DNA of 64,000 bases, taken from the NCBI RefSeq assembly GCF_003097495.1, contig NZ_QEOP01000002.1, positions 1 to 64,000 on the forward strand, in the 5' to 3' direction. The translations under genes and the position numbers were made by a program. Of the stretch, positions 16,905-25,846 are shown in pieces. The DNA comes from Amnibacterium flavum. Its GTDB lineage: Bacteria; Actinomycetota; Actinomycetes; Actinomycetales; Microbacteriaceae. Numbering within the stretch: the first letter of the stretch is position 1; each line of letters starts with the position of its first letter. The notes under the pieces were generated by a model. It saw only the letters and a program-made list of their open reading frames with translations, was not told where the DNA came from and searched no databases.

Positions 16905-17744
16905 TCAGGGCAGGGCCTGGGTGCCGATGACGGAGAGGAGCTGCAGCTTCTCGTAGCTCTCGCTTCCGGGGACCGCGGTGTAGACGAGCAACCGGTGCGA
17001 CTGCTCCGGGTCGAGGAGCGTCTGACACTCCAGTTCGACCAGGCCGACCTCGGGGTGCGCGAAGCGCTTGATCTCGGTGGGCTGGATGCCGGCCTCGTGG
17101 GCTGCCCAGAGCGTCCGGAACTCAGCGCTCGTCGCCTCGAGCAGTTCGGCGAACCGGGCGGCTCGGGAGCCGGGGCCGCGGAGCGTCACGACTTCGCGCA
17201 GGCCCGCCACGTACACGCGCGAGAGCTGAACGGCGTCGTCAGGCGGGTAGGGCGTCCTCGCCGCCGGATCCGTGAACCAGCGGTAGCCGAGACTGCGGGC
17301 GGGTCCGGTCCGCTCGGAGGCATCGCCGAAGAGCGCGGCGGCGAGCGGTGTCTGCCGCAGCGTCTCGCCGAGCTCGGTGATGATCTCGGCAGGGGTGTCC
17401 TGCAGGCGATCGAGGATCCGCAGGAGTCCCGGTCCGACGTAGTCGCTGTCGGCCCCGCGCGGCGGCGGATTGTGACCGGCCAGACGGAACACGTGATCGC
17501 GCTCGCCGAGCGACAGATGCAGACCCTGAGCGATCGACGCGATCATCTGCTCCGACGGCTGCGGGCCGGTCCCGCGCTCGAGCCGTGCGTAGTAATCGGT
17601 CGACATGTGGCAGAGCACCGCGACCTCCTCGCGGCGCAGACCGAGCGTCCTGCGGCGCTGGCCCCGCGACATGCCGACGTCCTCCGGCTGCAGCGACTCC
17701 CGGCGGTGCCGCAGGAACGTCGCCAGTCCTTCGCGATCGATCAC
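16905..17744 (-). CDS. XRE-family regulator with MmyB-like ligand-binding domain
   Basis: 279 residues from the GTG at 17742-17744, which has GAGGAG 7 nt upstream; longer readings to 17936 lack this. The N-terminal helix-turn-helix has the conserved LRREEVAVLCHMSTDYYARLERG, then the MmyB-like domain (FRLAGHNPPPR; GYRWFTDPAARTPYPPDD; VGLVELECQTLLDPEQSHRLLVYTAVPGS). In known MmyB-like proteins the C-terminal domain binds a hydrophobic ligand. The likely target is the adjacent SDR gene and its own promoter. Confidence 0.92.
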   Translation of the reverse strand: MIDREGLATFLRHRRESLQPEDVGMSRGQRRRTLGLRREEVAVLCHMSTDYYARLERGTGPQPSEQMIASIAQGLHLSLGERDHVFRLAGHNPPPRGADSDYVGPGLLRILDRLQDTPAEIITELGETLRQTPLAAALFGDASERTGPARSLGYRWFTDPAARTPYPPDDAVQLSRVYVAGLREVVTLRGPGSRAARFAELLEATSAEFRTLWAAHEAGIQPTEIKRFAHPEVGLVELECQTLLDPEQSHRLLVYTAVPGSESYEKLQLLSVIGTQALP

Positions 17745-17971
17745 TGTCGTCTCCTCGTCCGGCGCCTGCGGCGCCCCCATCCGTTCGTACCGTGTCGCCG
17801 GGATGCGTGCCATGACTTCCCGATCCACCCCTCCGCCCGCGGGCGGCCCGCGGCAGCCGCCTCGGGACACGAGGGGTCGCGCTCGCGTGGCGTGAGAGCG
17901 CGCTCCACCGAAGCTATAGCCTTCACTCTGGTCCACTGCCGGGCCGGGAACTGGCCGATGGAGGTGGGTGA

Positions 17972-20900
17972 GTGCCCTCGCAGCGAGAGCGGACCTCGTC
18001 GCATCGATCAGCCCACCGCATCGGTCGCGGTCTGCCCGGGATCCTTCCCGTCTCGTTGGCCACGACTCTCCGCCGGACCCGCTCGTCCTGGCCCCTGCTG
18101 GTCGTGCTGACCTCGATCACGACGATCGGCTGCGCCATCGTCGTCTCGCTCGGACTCCTCGCGAGCTCGACCGAGCAGGCCGGGGTGCGCGACGCCCTCG
18201 ACACGGTTCCCGAGGCCCGGACCTCGCTCCAGGTGCGCGCGAGCGTTCCGTTCGAGGGGCTGGCGGCCAGTCATGAGGCGATCGACGGTGTCGTGGCGGA
18301 GATCCTCGGGCCCCGCATCAGCGCCGCCTCGACCACCTACGCCCTCTCGGGCTTCATCGAGGTGCCCTCCCGGGGCCCGCTGCTGACGCTCGGATACTTC
18401 GGCGAACTCGACACCGTCGACCAGCACGCGACGCTCGTCGCCGGCGAGTGGCCGGCCGAGCTCGCCGAGGAGCGCAACCCGGCCGATCCGGTCCCCGTCG
18501 CGATGCCGCAGGCGGCGGCCGGTTCGCTCGGATTGGGAGTCGGCGACACTCTGGTCCTCGATCCGCCCGGAGATCCGCTCACCGTGCAGGTCTCCGGGAT
18601 CTACACGGTCGACGATCAGGCCGACGACTACTGGACGGTCGATCCGCTCCGCGGTCAGGGCGACGTGCCCGACTTCCCGAAGCCCGACTCCCGCGAGTAC
18701 ATCCCGACCCACGCGTTCGGGCCGCTCGTGCTCCCTCCGCGCGGGATGGACGCGGCATCCCTCGACGCCGACTTCCTCGACCTCACCTACACCCCCGACT
18801 TCTCCGGGCTCCGGGTCGACGACCTGGGGCCCCTGGAGACCCGACTCGACGATCTCGACACCGCCCTCTTCCGTGACGCCGGAGCCACGGCGTCGGCGAT
18901 CTATCAGACGACCCAGCTCCCCGAGACCGTGCGGCTCGTCTCGACGGGACTCGTGGTCACCCGGTCGACCGTGGCCATCGCGAGCCTCCTGGTGCTCCTC
19001 GCCTCGCTCGCGGCGATCTGGCAGGCCTCCCGCATCTACGCCGAAGCGCGAGCGGGGGAGCGTGCACTCCTGCGGTCGCGCGGTGCCTCCGCCGCTCAGC
19101 TGGTGGGGCTCGCGGCGATCGAGACAGCGCTCATCGCGGTCGCCACCGCCGTCCTCGGTCCGCTTCTCGCCGTGGCCGTCATCGACCTGCTCGCCACCCG
19201 GCCCGCGCTGTCGAGTGCGGCGTCGACCGGGATCCTCGACCTGCCCGCCGCGGCATGGATCACCGCGGCGGCGCTGGGCGCAGCCTTCGGGCTCGTGCTC
19301 CTCGCCCCTCTGATCCGCCCACCCCTCAGCTTCGCCGACGCGGAACGAGCCGCGGCCCGCCCGCGACTCGTCTCGGGCGTCGCGCGATCGGGACTCGACC
19401 TCGCGGTGGTGGCCCTCGCGGGCATCGCCTACTGGCAGCTCCTCAGCCACCAGAGCTCCGCGGTCACCGAGGCGCTGCCATCGGTGGATCCCGTGCTCGC
19501 TGCCGCGCCGTCGGTCGTGCTGCTCGGGGCAGCGCTCCTCTGCGTGAGGCTCGTGCCCCTCTTCGCCCGGGCATTCGATGGTGCGGTCCCCCAAACCCGC
19601 GGGCCCGTGCTGGCGCTCGTGCTGTGGGAGGTGGGCCGACGTGCTCGCCGGGCGACGGCGGCGGTGCTCCTCCTCAGCCTGTGCCTCGGCGTCGCGACCT
19701 TCGCCTCCGCCTTCCTGGCGACCTGGACGCAGTCGCAACGCGATCAGGCCGCCGTCGCCGTCGGTGCTCCGGCTCGGGTCGACCTCGATGCCGCGCAGAG
19801 CTCACCCGTCGCAGCCGACTTCTCGCCGACCCTCCGCCGCCTCGGCTCCGTCTCGATCGACGACGGCGGGACCTCGACCTCGGTGCAGCTGCTCGGGCTC
19901 GACCCCGCCGCCCGCGCCCTCCTGACGACCGGACGCCAGGGCGAGGTGGGAGGCGCCCGGATCGCCGACCGACTGGCCGCGGAGAACGGCGAGCCCGCGT
20001 ACGGGCCCCTGCCGGCCGGGTCGCGCGGCCTGACCATGACCGTGGCCCTCGGCGACCCCGCTGCGCCGCTGCCCGACGCGAGCGCCGACGTGTCAGCCGT
20101 GCTGGTCGATTCGCGCGGCTATCTCCGCACGGTGCCCATGGGCGCGGTGACAGCGGATGGCACGTCGCGCCGACTGGCCGCCGACCTCGGCGGGGATCCT
20201 TCGTCGCAGACCTCGTTGGCGGGCATCCGGTTCAGTCTCACGGTGGGCGAGGAGGCGTCGCCCGATGAGTCGCAGGGCGGTGCCGGGGTGATCGTCAGCG
20301 AGATATCGGCTCTCGACACCGCGCCCTCGACGGGGGAGACTCCGACCGCGTCGACCCCGATCACCTTCGACGACTCGACCTGGTCGACCGTGCTGTCGCC
20401 CTACGCCTCGGTCTCGGTCGCCCGCGACGACACCCCGCCGGCGGGATCGAGCTTCGCTCTGTTCCTGAAGCTCCCGGCGGCCGGGTCGTACGGTGCGGAC
20501 ACGGTCTCCTTCGTCGCCTGGGCACCGGTCAGCACGGTGCAGGCGGTCCTGCCCACGAGCCTCTCCCGGTCTCTGCGTACGGTCGATGACTCGACCCTTC
20601 AGCTCATCCTCGACAACGTTCCTGTCACCCTGCAGCTGCACGGAACCGTCGACGCGGTCCCGGGTGCGGCGAGCGCGGCGGAGGTCAGAGCGGGGGAGAG
20701 CGGCGCGTCGGCGCCCGATGCCTCCGTGCCGACCGCCGTCGTCGATCTGACCGAGGTCTCCCGTGCCCTGATCCAGGCAGGGGACACCGGTGTGCTCGCC
20801 GACGAGTGGTGGGTCGATCTGCCGCCCGGCGCGGGGGTCGACTACGTGGACTCGCTGGCGGCAGCGGCGACCGAGGACTCGCCCGTCGCGGCCGTGAGCA

Positions 20901-21370
20901 TCGACACCCTCGCCGAGGCGCTTCTGCAGGCGCCCCTCCGGGCGGGGACGCCGGCCGCGCTCTGGCTCACCATCCTGGCGGCCGGTCTTCTCGCCGCCGT
21001 CGGATTCGCGATCCACACGGCGTCGTCCCTGCGCGCTCGCCGCCTCGAACTGGCGCAGCTGCGCGCGATCGGACTGACCGGGCGTCAGCTGCTCGGTGCT
21101 GTGGCTCTCGAGTCCGCCGTGCTCGTCGTGCTGGGGGTCGTCATCGGCGTCGGCGTCGGAGTGCTCCTCGCCGCAGGACTCGGTCCGCTCGTATCGGTCT
21201 CGGCGGGCGGGGTCGCGCCGGTCCCGTCGGTGATCATCGTCACCCCGTGGCCCGAGATCGCGCTCCTCACGGGCGCGGTGGTTGTCGTCGTGGCCGCCGC
21301 CATCGCGATCGCGACGGCGCTCCAGCGTGCGGTGAGTCCGGCCGCGCTCCTCCGGGGAGGCGGGTCATGA
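17972..21370 (+). CDS. Large FtsX-like ABC transporter permease
   Basis: 1132 residues, GTG start after GGAGG. First gene of a four-gene ABC operon. There is one helix near residue 40, a large extracytoplasmic region, a middle bundle of helices (about residues 320-560), a second large external region, and a final bundle from about 985 with LRARRLELAQLRAIGLTGRQLLGAV, a typical FtsX-domain intracellular segment. This is the ten-helix double-FtsX layout of actinobacterial MacB/LolCE-like exporters. Such systems act mechanically on envelope substrates; the substrate here is unknown. The stop overlaps the next start (ATGA). Confidence 0.9.
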   Translation: MPSQRERTSSHRSAHRIGRGLPGILPVSLATTLRRTRSSWPLLVVLTSITTIGCAIVVSLGLLASSTEQAGVRDALDTVPEARTSLQVRASVPFEGLAASHEAIDGVVAEILGPRISAASTTYALSGFIEVPSRGPLLTLGYFGELDTVDQHATLVAGEWPAELAEERNPADPVPVAMPQAAAGSLGLGVGDTLVLDPPGDPLTVQVSGIYTVDDQADDYWTVDPLRGQGDVPDFPKPDSREYIPTHAFGPLVLPPRGMDAASLDADFLDLTYTPDFSGLRVDDLGPLETRLDDLDTALFRDAGATASAIYQTTQLPETVRLVSTGLVVTRSTVAIASLLVLLASLAAIWQASRIYAEARAGERALLRSRGASAAQLVGLAAIETALIAVATAVLGPLLAVAVIDLLATRPALSSAASTGILDLPAAAWITAAALGAAFGLVLLAPLIRPPLSFADAERAAARPRLVSGVARSGLDLAVVALAGIAYWQLLSHQSSAVTEALPSVDPVLAAAPSVVLLGAALLCVRLVPLFARAFDGAVPQTRGPVLALVLWEVGRRARRATAAVLLLSLCLGVATFASAFLATWTQSQRDQAAVAVGAPARVDLDAAQSSPVAADFSPTLRRLGSVSIDDGGTSTSVQLLGLDPAARALLTTGRQGEVGGARIADRLAAENGEPAYGPLPAGSRGLTMTVALGDPAAPLPDASADVSAVLVDSRGYLRTVPMGAVTADGTSRRLAADLGGDPSSQTSLAGIRFSLTVGEEASPDESQGGAGVIVSEISALDTAPSTGETPTASTPITFDDSTWSTVLSPYASVSVARDDTPPAGSSFALFLKLPAAGSYGADTVSFVAWAPVSTVQAVLPTSLSRSLRTVDDSTLQLILDNVPVTLQLHGTVDAVPGAASAAEVRAGESGASAPDASVPTAVVDLTEVSRALIQAGDTGVLADEWWVDLPPGAGVDYVDSLAAAATEDSPVAAVSIDTLAEALLQAPLRAGTPAALWLTILAAGLLAAVGFAIHTASSLRARRLELAQLRAIGLTGRQLLGAVALESAVLVVLGVVIGVGVGVLLAAGLGPLVSVSAGGVAPVPSVIIVTPWPEIALLTGAVVVVVAAAIAIATALQRAVSPAALLRGGGS

Positions 21371-24111
21371 GGCCGAGACGCCGCCGTCGCCCGTCGCCGT
21401 TGAGTGCTCTCGCGTCATCGGGGCTGCTGATGCGACGACGGCTGCGCCGTGACCTGCTCCTGGCCGTCTGCTACGCCGCGCTCCTCGGCTTCGTGACGTT
21501 CGTCGCGGCTGCCACCCCCGCACTCATCAGGACGACTCTCGACGAGGGAGCGCAGGAGGCGGTCGCCGACGCGGGGTACGACGCCGATCTGCTGGTGTCC
21601 GTGCCGACCGGCCTGTCCGACGGCGTGACGCGGACCGTGGAACCCGTCGTCGTCGATCAGGTCGCCGACGGCATCGTCCCGCGGCTCCCTCCCGCCCTGC
21701 AGGCCAGCCAGGACGGTGCAACCGCCACCGTGCTCACTCCCACGATCGATGTCGCGGTCGACGGGGCGACCAGTCCGGACAACGCGATCGACATCCAGGT
21801 GGGTATGGCCACGGGGACCCGACTCGATGACATCGTGCTCACCGAAGGCCGGCTGCCGTCGAACCCGGAGAGCGCGACGGGCCCCGTCGAGGTGATGATC
21901 GGCTCCGAGGCGGCGAGCGCTGCGGGCATCGAGGTCGGCTCGGTGCTCGAGGTCCCCGCGGGCGAGCAGCTGAAGGGCGGGCCCACGAGTTTCGTCGTCA
22001 CCGGGCTCGCCGACCTCGTCGACGAGGCGCAGGCGTCGACGCGCCAGTGGATCGACCTGCCGACCCTGTGGACGCCGGTCGAGCGTCTGCGCTCGGGACG
22101 GATCGTCGGTCTCGGTGTCACGGTGCTCACCGACCCCGAGGGCGAGCGCCGGGCCGAGCAGCTGATCGACGATTCGGTCGACGCCGTCGTCCGCGTCGGC
22201 TTCGACCCCGAGAGTTTCAGCGAGGCACGTCTGTACGAGGTGCTCGACGAGATCGAGGCTCTGACCGTCAACTCGTCATCGCTCGCCGGGGACAGCACCG
22301 CCCAGATCTCGGCGCGCTCCTCGCTGGCGAATGCGGTATCCGGCTATCCGGCTGCGGCGGCGGGTGCGCTCGCCCAGCTGACGACTGCTGCGGAAGGCGT
22401 CGGGGGCGTGGGGGCCGTGACCCTCTTCCTCACCGCCCGCCTGCTCGTGCTCCGCCGCGAGCGGGACGTCGCCTGGGAACGCGCCCGCGGTGCCTCTCTC
22501 CTCTCCGTCGCCCTGACCTCGTTCGTCGAGTCCCTGCTGCTCGCCGCCGTCGGCGTGGCGGCGGGGGCAGCGCTGCTGCTGGCCCTCGGTGCGTCGAGCG
22601 ATCTCATGAGTCTGGCCGTCGTCCTGCTCGTCGGAGTGGCGGCGCCGGTGCTCCAGACCGTCATCGGCGCCTCTGCGGTGTGGCGCGCTCCCCGCGGAAA
22701 GGTCGCGCAGGCAGGGCGGGACGCGCGCCGTCGCGCTCGCCGTCTCGTGGCCGAGGCGCTCGTCGTGGTCGTCACCGTGGCGGCGGGGGCGGCTCTGTTC
22801 TCCCGCGGGTTCGGTCGGTCCGCGGGAGGGACGCCCGACCTGCTGATCGGAGCGCTCCCGCTGCTGGTCGCGCTGACGGCGTCGCTCCTGATCCTGCGTC
22901 TCCAGCTGCCCGCGGTCCGCTTCCTCGCGGCCCTCGCCCGGAGGTCGAAGGGGGCGGCCGGCATCGTCGCCGCCTCGCAGGCCGAGGCTTCGCGGCCCGC
23001 CCTGCCGCTCATGGCGCTCACCGTCGCATTCGCTCTGGCGATCGGGGGAGCGACCCTGGTGCAGACGATCGATGCCGGTGAGGTCGACGCCTCCTGGCAG
23101 CGCGTGGGTGCCGACGCCCGCGTCGACGGCAGCATCACCGACGACGAGATCGCCTCGGCTCGCGCCGCCGACGGCGTGACCGCGGCCGGGGCCGCCGCGA
23201 GCCTGCCCGGCACCCCGCTCGAGGGCGGCAGCGGCACCACCATCGCCACGGTCCTGGCGATCGATCCGGGCTACTGCGATGTCCTGTCCCGACTTCCGCG
23301 GTCGGCTCACGGAACCGCGGCCGATCTGTGCGGGAAGCTCGCGTCCGGCGGATCCGATGACGCGGTCCCCGTGATGGCCGACGAGGTGCTCGCGGAGCGG
23401 CTCACCGCGGAGACCCTCGAACTGAGCGTCGAGGACCAGGTCGTGCCGATCCGGATCGTCGGCACCACCAGCGCCGGGCCGAACGGTTACGACAAGGGTC
23501 CCTTCCTGTTCGTCGACAGGACGGCGCTCGCCGAGGCCTCAGGCGTGAACCTCACCGTCGACACCCTGCTCCTGATGGGAGACGGTGCTGACGCGGCGGG
23601 AGAGGCGACCGCCGGCAGCAGCGGGTCCACCCTGACCAGCCGCACGGCCTGGCTGGCGGACCAGCGCACCAGCGCCCTCCCGTCCGGCGTCGTGGGCGGC
23701 TTCGTCACGTCGGTCGGAGCGCTGCTCGTACTCGGCATGATCGCCCTCGCGACCGCGACCATCGCGGGCGGGCAGGCTCGGTCGCGCACGCTGTCGCTGC
23801 TGCGCACCCTGGGCCTGCCCCGCCGGACCGGGTGGCTGCTCGTGGCCGTGGAGACCGTGCCGCTGCTCGTCGCCTCGCTTCTCGGCGGGATCGCCGCGTC
23901 GATCGTGGCGGTGCTGCTGATCGCGCCCCGCCTCGGGCTCGGCGCCCTGACGGGCGGGACCGGCGACCCGCCGATCGCCTCGACCCTCCCCGCGACGATC
24001 GCGGCCATCGGCGCGGCGGTGATCGTGCTCCTGGTCACGACCGTCGCCGAACGGATCGCGTATCGACGCGAACGCCTCAGTGAGACACTTCGAGTAGGAG
24101 ATCCACGATGA
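21367..24111 (+). CDS. Second FtsX-like ABC transporter permease
   Basis: 914 residues, ATG inside the ATGA overlap with the preceding permease. An arginine-rich start is followed by a helix (LLLAVCYAALLGFVTFVAAATPALI), an external region, a helix bundle around residues 325-550 containing LVLRRERDVAWERARGASLLSVAL, and a final FtsX bundle with SRTLSLLRTLGLPRRTGWLL. It is similar in plan to its neighbour but shorter and divergent, so the pair probably forms a heterodimer. Its stop again overlaps the next gene by 4 nt. Confidence 0.9.
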   Translation: MRPRRRRRPSPLSALASSGLLMRRRLRRDLLLAVCYAALLGFVTFVAAATPALIRTTLDEGAQEAVADAGYDADLLVSVPTGLSDGVTRTVEPVVVDQVADGIVPRLPPALQASQDGATATVLTPTIDVAVDGATSPDNAIDIQVGMATGTRLDDIVLTEGRLPSNPESATGPVEVMIGSEAASAAGIEVGSVLEVPAGEQLKGGPTSFVVTGLADLVDEAQASTRQWIDLPTLWTPVERLRSGRIVGLGVTVLTDPEGERRAEQLIDDSVDAVVRVGFDPESFSEARLYEVLDEIEALTVNSSSLAGDSTAQISARSSLANAVSGYPAAAAGALAQLTTAAEGVGGVGAVTLFLTARLLVLRRERDVAWERARGASLLSVALTSFVESLLLAAVGVAAGAALLLALGASSDLMSLAVVLLVGVAAPVLQTVIGASAVWRAPRGKVAQAGRDARRRARRLVAEALVVVVTVAAGAALFSRGFGRSAGGTPDLLIGALPLLVALTASLLILRLQLPAVRFLAALARRSKGAAGIVAASQAEASRPALPLMALTVAFALAIGGATLVQTIDAGEVDASWQRVGADARVDGSITDDEIASARAADGVTAAGAAASLPGTPLEGGSGTTIATVLAIDPGYCDVLSRLPRSAHGTAADLCGKLASGGSDDAVPVMADEVLAERLTAETLELSVEDQVVPIRIVGTTSAGPNGYDKGPFLFVDRTALAEASGVNLTVDTLLLMGDGADAAGEATAGSSGSTLTSRTAWLADQRTSALPSGVVGGFVTSVGALLVLGMIALATATIAGGQARSRTLSLLRTLGLPRRTGWLLVAVETVPLLVASLLGGIAASIVAVLLIAPRLGLGALTGGTGDPPIASTLPATIAAIGAAVIVLLVTTVAERIAYRRERLSETLRVGDPR

Positions 24112-25079
24112 CGATGTCACTTCAGGGCAAGGCCGCGGCCGCCCCGGCGTACGGGTCCGAGTCGCTCATCGTCTGCGACAACCTCGTCCGCATCTACCAG
24201 GTGGGGCGCATCGAGGTCCAGGCGCTGCAGGGGCTCGATCTGCTCATCGACGACGGCGAGATGCTCGCGATCGTCGGCGCATCGGGATCGGGCAAGTCGA
24301 CTCTCCTGAACATCCTCTCCGGGCTCGACGTGCCGACCGCCGGCCGGGCCGTCGTGGCGGGCCGCGACCTCCTCGCGATGACCTCGGCGCAGCGGCTCGC
24401 GTTCCGGCGGGAGGCGGTCGGATTCGTCTGGCAGCAGACCGCGCGCAACCTGCTTCCCTACCTCACCGCCGCGGAGAACGTCGCCCTGCCCATGTCGTTC
24501 GCTGGGCTGCGCGGCCGCGAGCGTCGCCGCCGAACCGGCGAACTGCTCGGGGCGATGGGGCTGCGCGAACTGGCCGACCGCCGGCCCGGCGGGCTGTCGG
24601 GCGGCCAGCAGCAGCGCGTCGCCATCGCCGTCGCCCTCGCCAACCGACCGCGTGTGCTGTTCGCCGACGAGCCGACCGGCGAACTCGACAGCGCGACGGG
24701 GGACGAGGTCTTCGCCGCTCTCCGCGCCGCCAACACACGCTTCGGCACGACCATCGTGATCGTCACCCACGATGCCGCGGTGTCGGCCCAGGTGCAGCGG
24801 ACCGTCGCCATCCGCGACGGCCGCACCTCCTCCGAGGTCGTGCGCGAGACGACGATCGACAGCGCCGGAGCCTCCTCGGTCATCGCCCGCGAGTTCGCGG
24901 TGCTCGACCGGGCCGGCCGGCTGCAGCTGCCGGGGGAGTACCGATCCGCTCTGGGCCTCAAGGGCCGCGTCAGGCTCGAACTCGAACGCGACCACGTGGG
25001 CATCTGGCCAGGCGTGGACAGACCGGCGTCAGCGCCGACGGAGCCCGACGCGTCGGAGCAGGCCGGAGACGCCCGATGA
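24108..25079 (+). CDS. ABC transporter ATP-binding protein with AbrB-like C-terminal tail
   Basis: 323 residues. Walker A GASGSGKS (about 57-64), signature LSGGQQQRV, Walker B VLFADEP, and an H-loop in VIVTHD: a complete MacB/LolD-type ATPase. The usual domain ends near residue 230. The extra part contains, at about 261-301, REFAVLDRAGRLQLPGEYRS followed by ALGLKGRVRLELE, which fits the AbrB/MazE swapped-hairpin pattern (V-D--GR--IP-E-R--LG). Start and stop both overlap neighbours by 4 nt. It powers the large permeases; the tail may serve dimerisation or regulation (inference). Confidence 0.93.
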   Translation: MTMSLQGKAAAAPAYGSESLIVCDNLVRIYQVGRIEVQALQGLDLLIDDGEMLAIVGASGSGKSTLLNILSGLDVPTAGRAVVAGRDLLAMTSAQRLAFRREAVGFVWQQTARNLLPYLTAAENVALPMSFAGLRGRERRRRTGELLGAMGLRELADRRPGGLSGGQQQRVAIAVALANRPRVLFADEPTGELDSATGDEVFAALRAANTRFGTTIVIVTHDAAVSAQVQRTVAIRDGRTSSEVVRETTIDSAGASSVIAREFAVLDRAGRLQLPGEYRSALGLKGRVRLELERDHVGIWPGVDRPASAPTEPDASEQAGDAR

Positions 25080-25804
25080 GCGCACCCCTGCAGGGCGAGG
25101 CCGAACGCCAGATGGTGTCCGTGCAGTCCCTGACCCGCAGCTACCGCACCCCATCCGGCGTCGTCACCGCGCTCGCCGATGTCTCGTTCGAGCTGCCGGC
25201 GGGAGAGATCCTCGCCGTGCTCGGCCGGTCGGGGGCCGGCAAGACCACCCTGCTCAACTGCGTCGGTGGACTCGATCCCGCCACCTCGGGCAGCGTCGTC
25301 GTCGACGGGGTCGAGGTCGCCTCCCTGGACGAGCGGAAGCGGACCCTGCTGCGGCGCCGAGAACTGGCCTTCGTCTTCCAGACCTTCGGTCTGCTCCCGC
25401 TCCTCACCGCCGCGGAGAACGTCGAGCTCCCTCTGCGAGTGCTGAAGACCGACCGTGCCGAACGACGCGCACGGGTCGAGCACCTGCTCGATCTCGTCGG
25501 CCTCTCCGGATCCGCCGGTCAGCGCCCCGGGGAGCTGTCGGGAGGACAGCAGCAGCGGGTGGCCATCGCCCGCGCCCTGTCCACGGCGCCGCGTCTGCTC
25601 ATCGCCGACGAGCCGACCGGCCAACTCGACGCCGAGACGGGTGACGACATCCTGCGGCTGCTGCAGGACGTGGTCCGCTCCGAGGGCACCACCGCGATCA
25701 TCTCCACTCACGATCCGCGCGTGCGCGACTCTGCCGACCGGGCGCTCGTGCTCGCCGACGGCCGCGTCGTCGAACGGGACGAGGCTCGGCTCCGCCTCCG
25801 GTGA
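25076..25804 (+). CDS. ABC transporter ATP-binding protein, MacB/LolD-like
   Basis: 242 residues, standard length. Walker [11 protein letters not shown]-loop [10 protein letters not shown], signature LSGGQQQRV, Walker B LLIADEP, H-loop STHD. It ends without any extension, unlike the ATPase before it. Last gene of the operon (ATGA overlap). Having two different ATPases and two different permeases suggests an asymmetric four-subunit complex. mfd follows 42 nt later with its own leaderless-type promoter. Confidence 0.94.
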   Translation: MSAPLQGEAERQMVSVQSLTRSYRTPSGVVTALADVSFELPAGEILAVLGRSGAGKTTLLNCVGGLDPATSGSVVVDGVEVASLDERKRTLLRRRELAFVFQTFGLLPLLTAAENVELPLRVLKTDRAERRARVEHLLDLVGLSGSAGQRPGELSGGQQQRVAIARALSTAPRLLIADEPTGQLDAETGDDILRLLQDVVRSEGTTAIISTHDPRVRDSADRALVLADGRVVERDEARLRLR

Positions 25805-25833
25805 ACGCACAGCGCCGTGTCCGACCGGACGCC

Positions 25834-25839
25834 TAGACT
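25834..25839 (+). promoter_or_regulatory. -10 box TAGACT, leaderless start of mfd
   Basis: TAGACT is 7 nt before the GTG start of mfd with no ribosome-binding site between. Transcription is predicted to begin at the start codon. Confidence 0.45.
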
Positions 25840-25846
25840 CGTTTGA

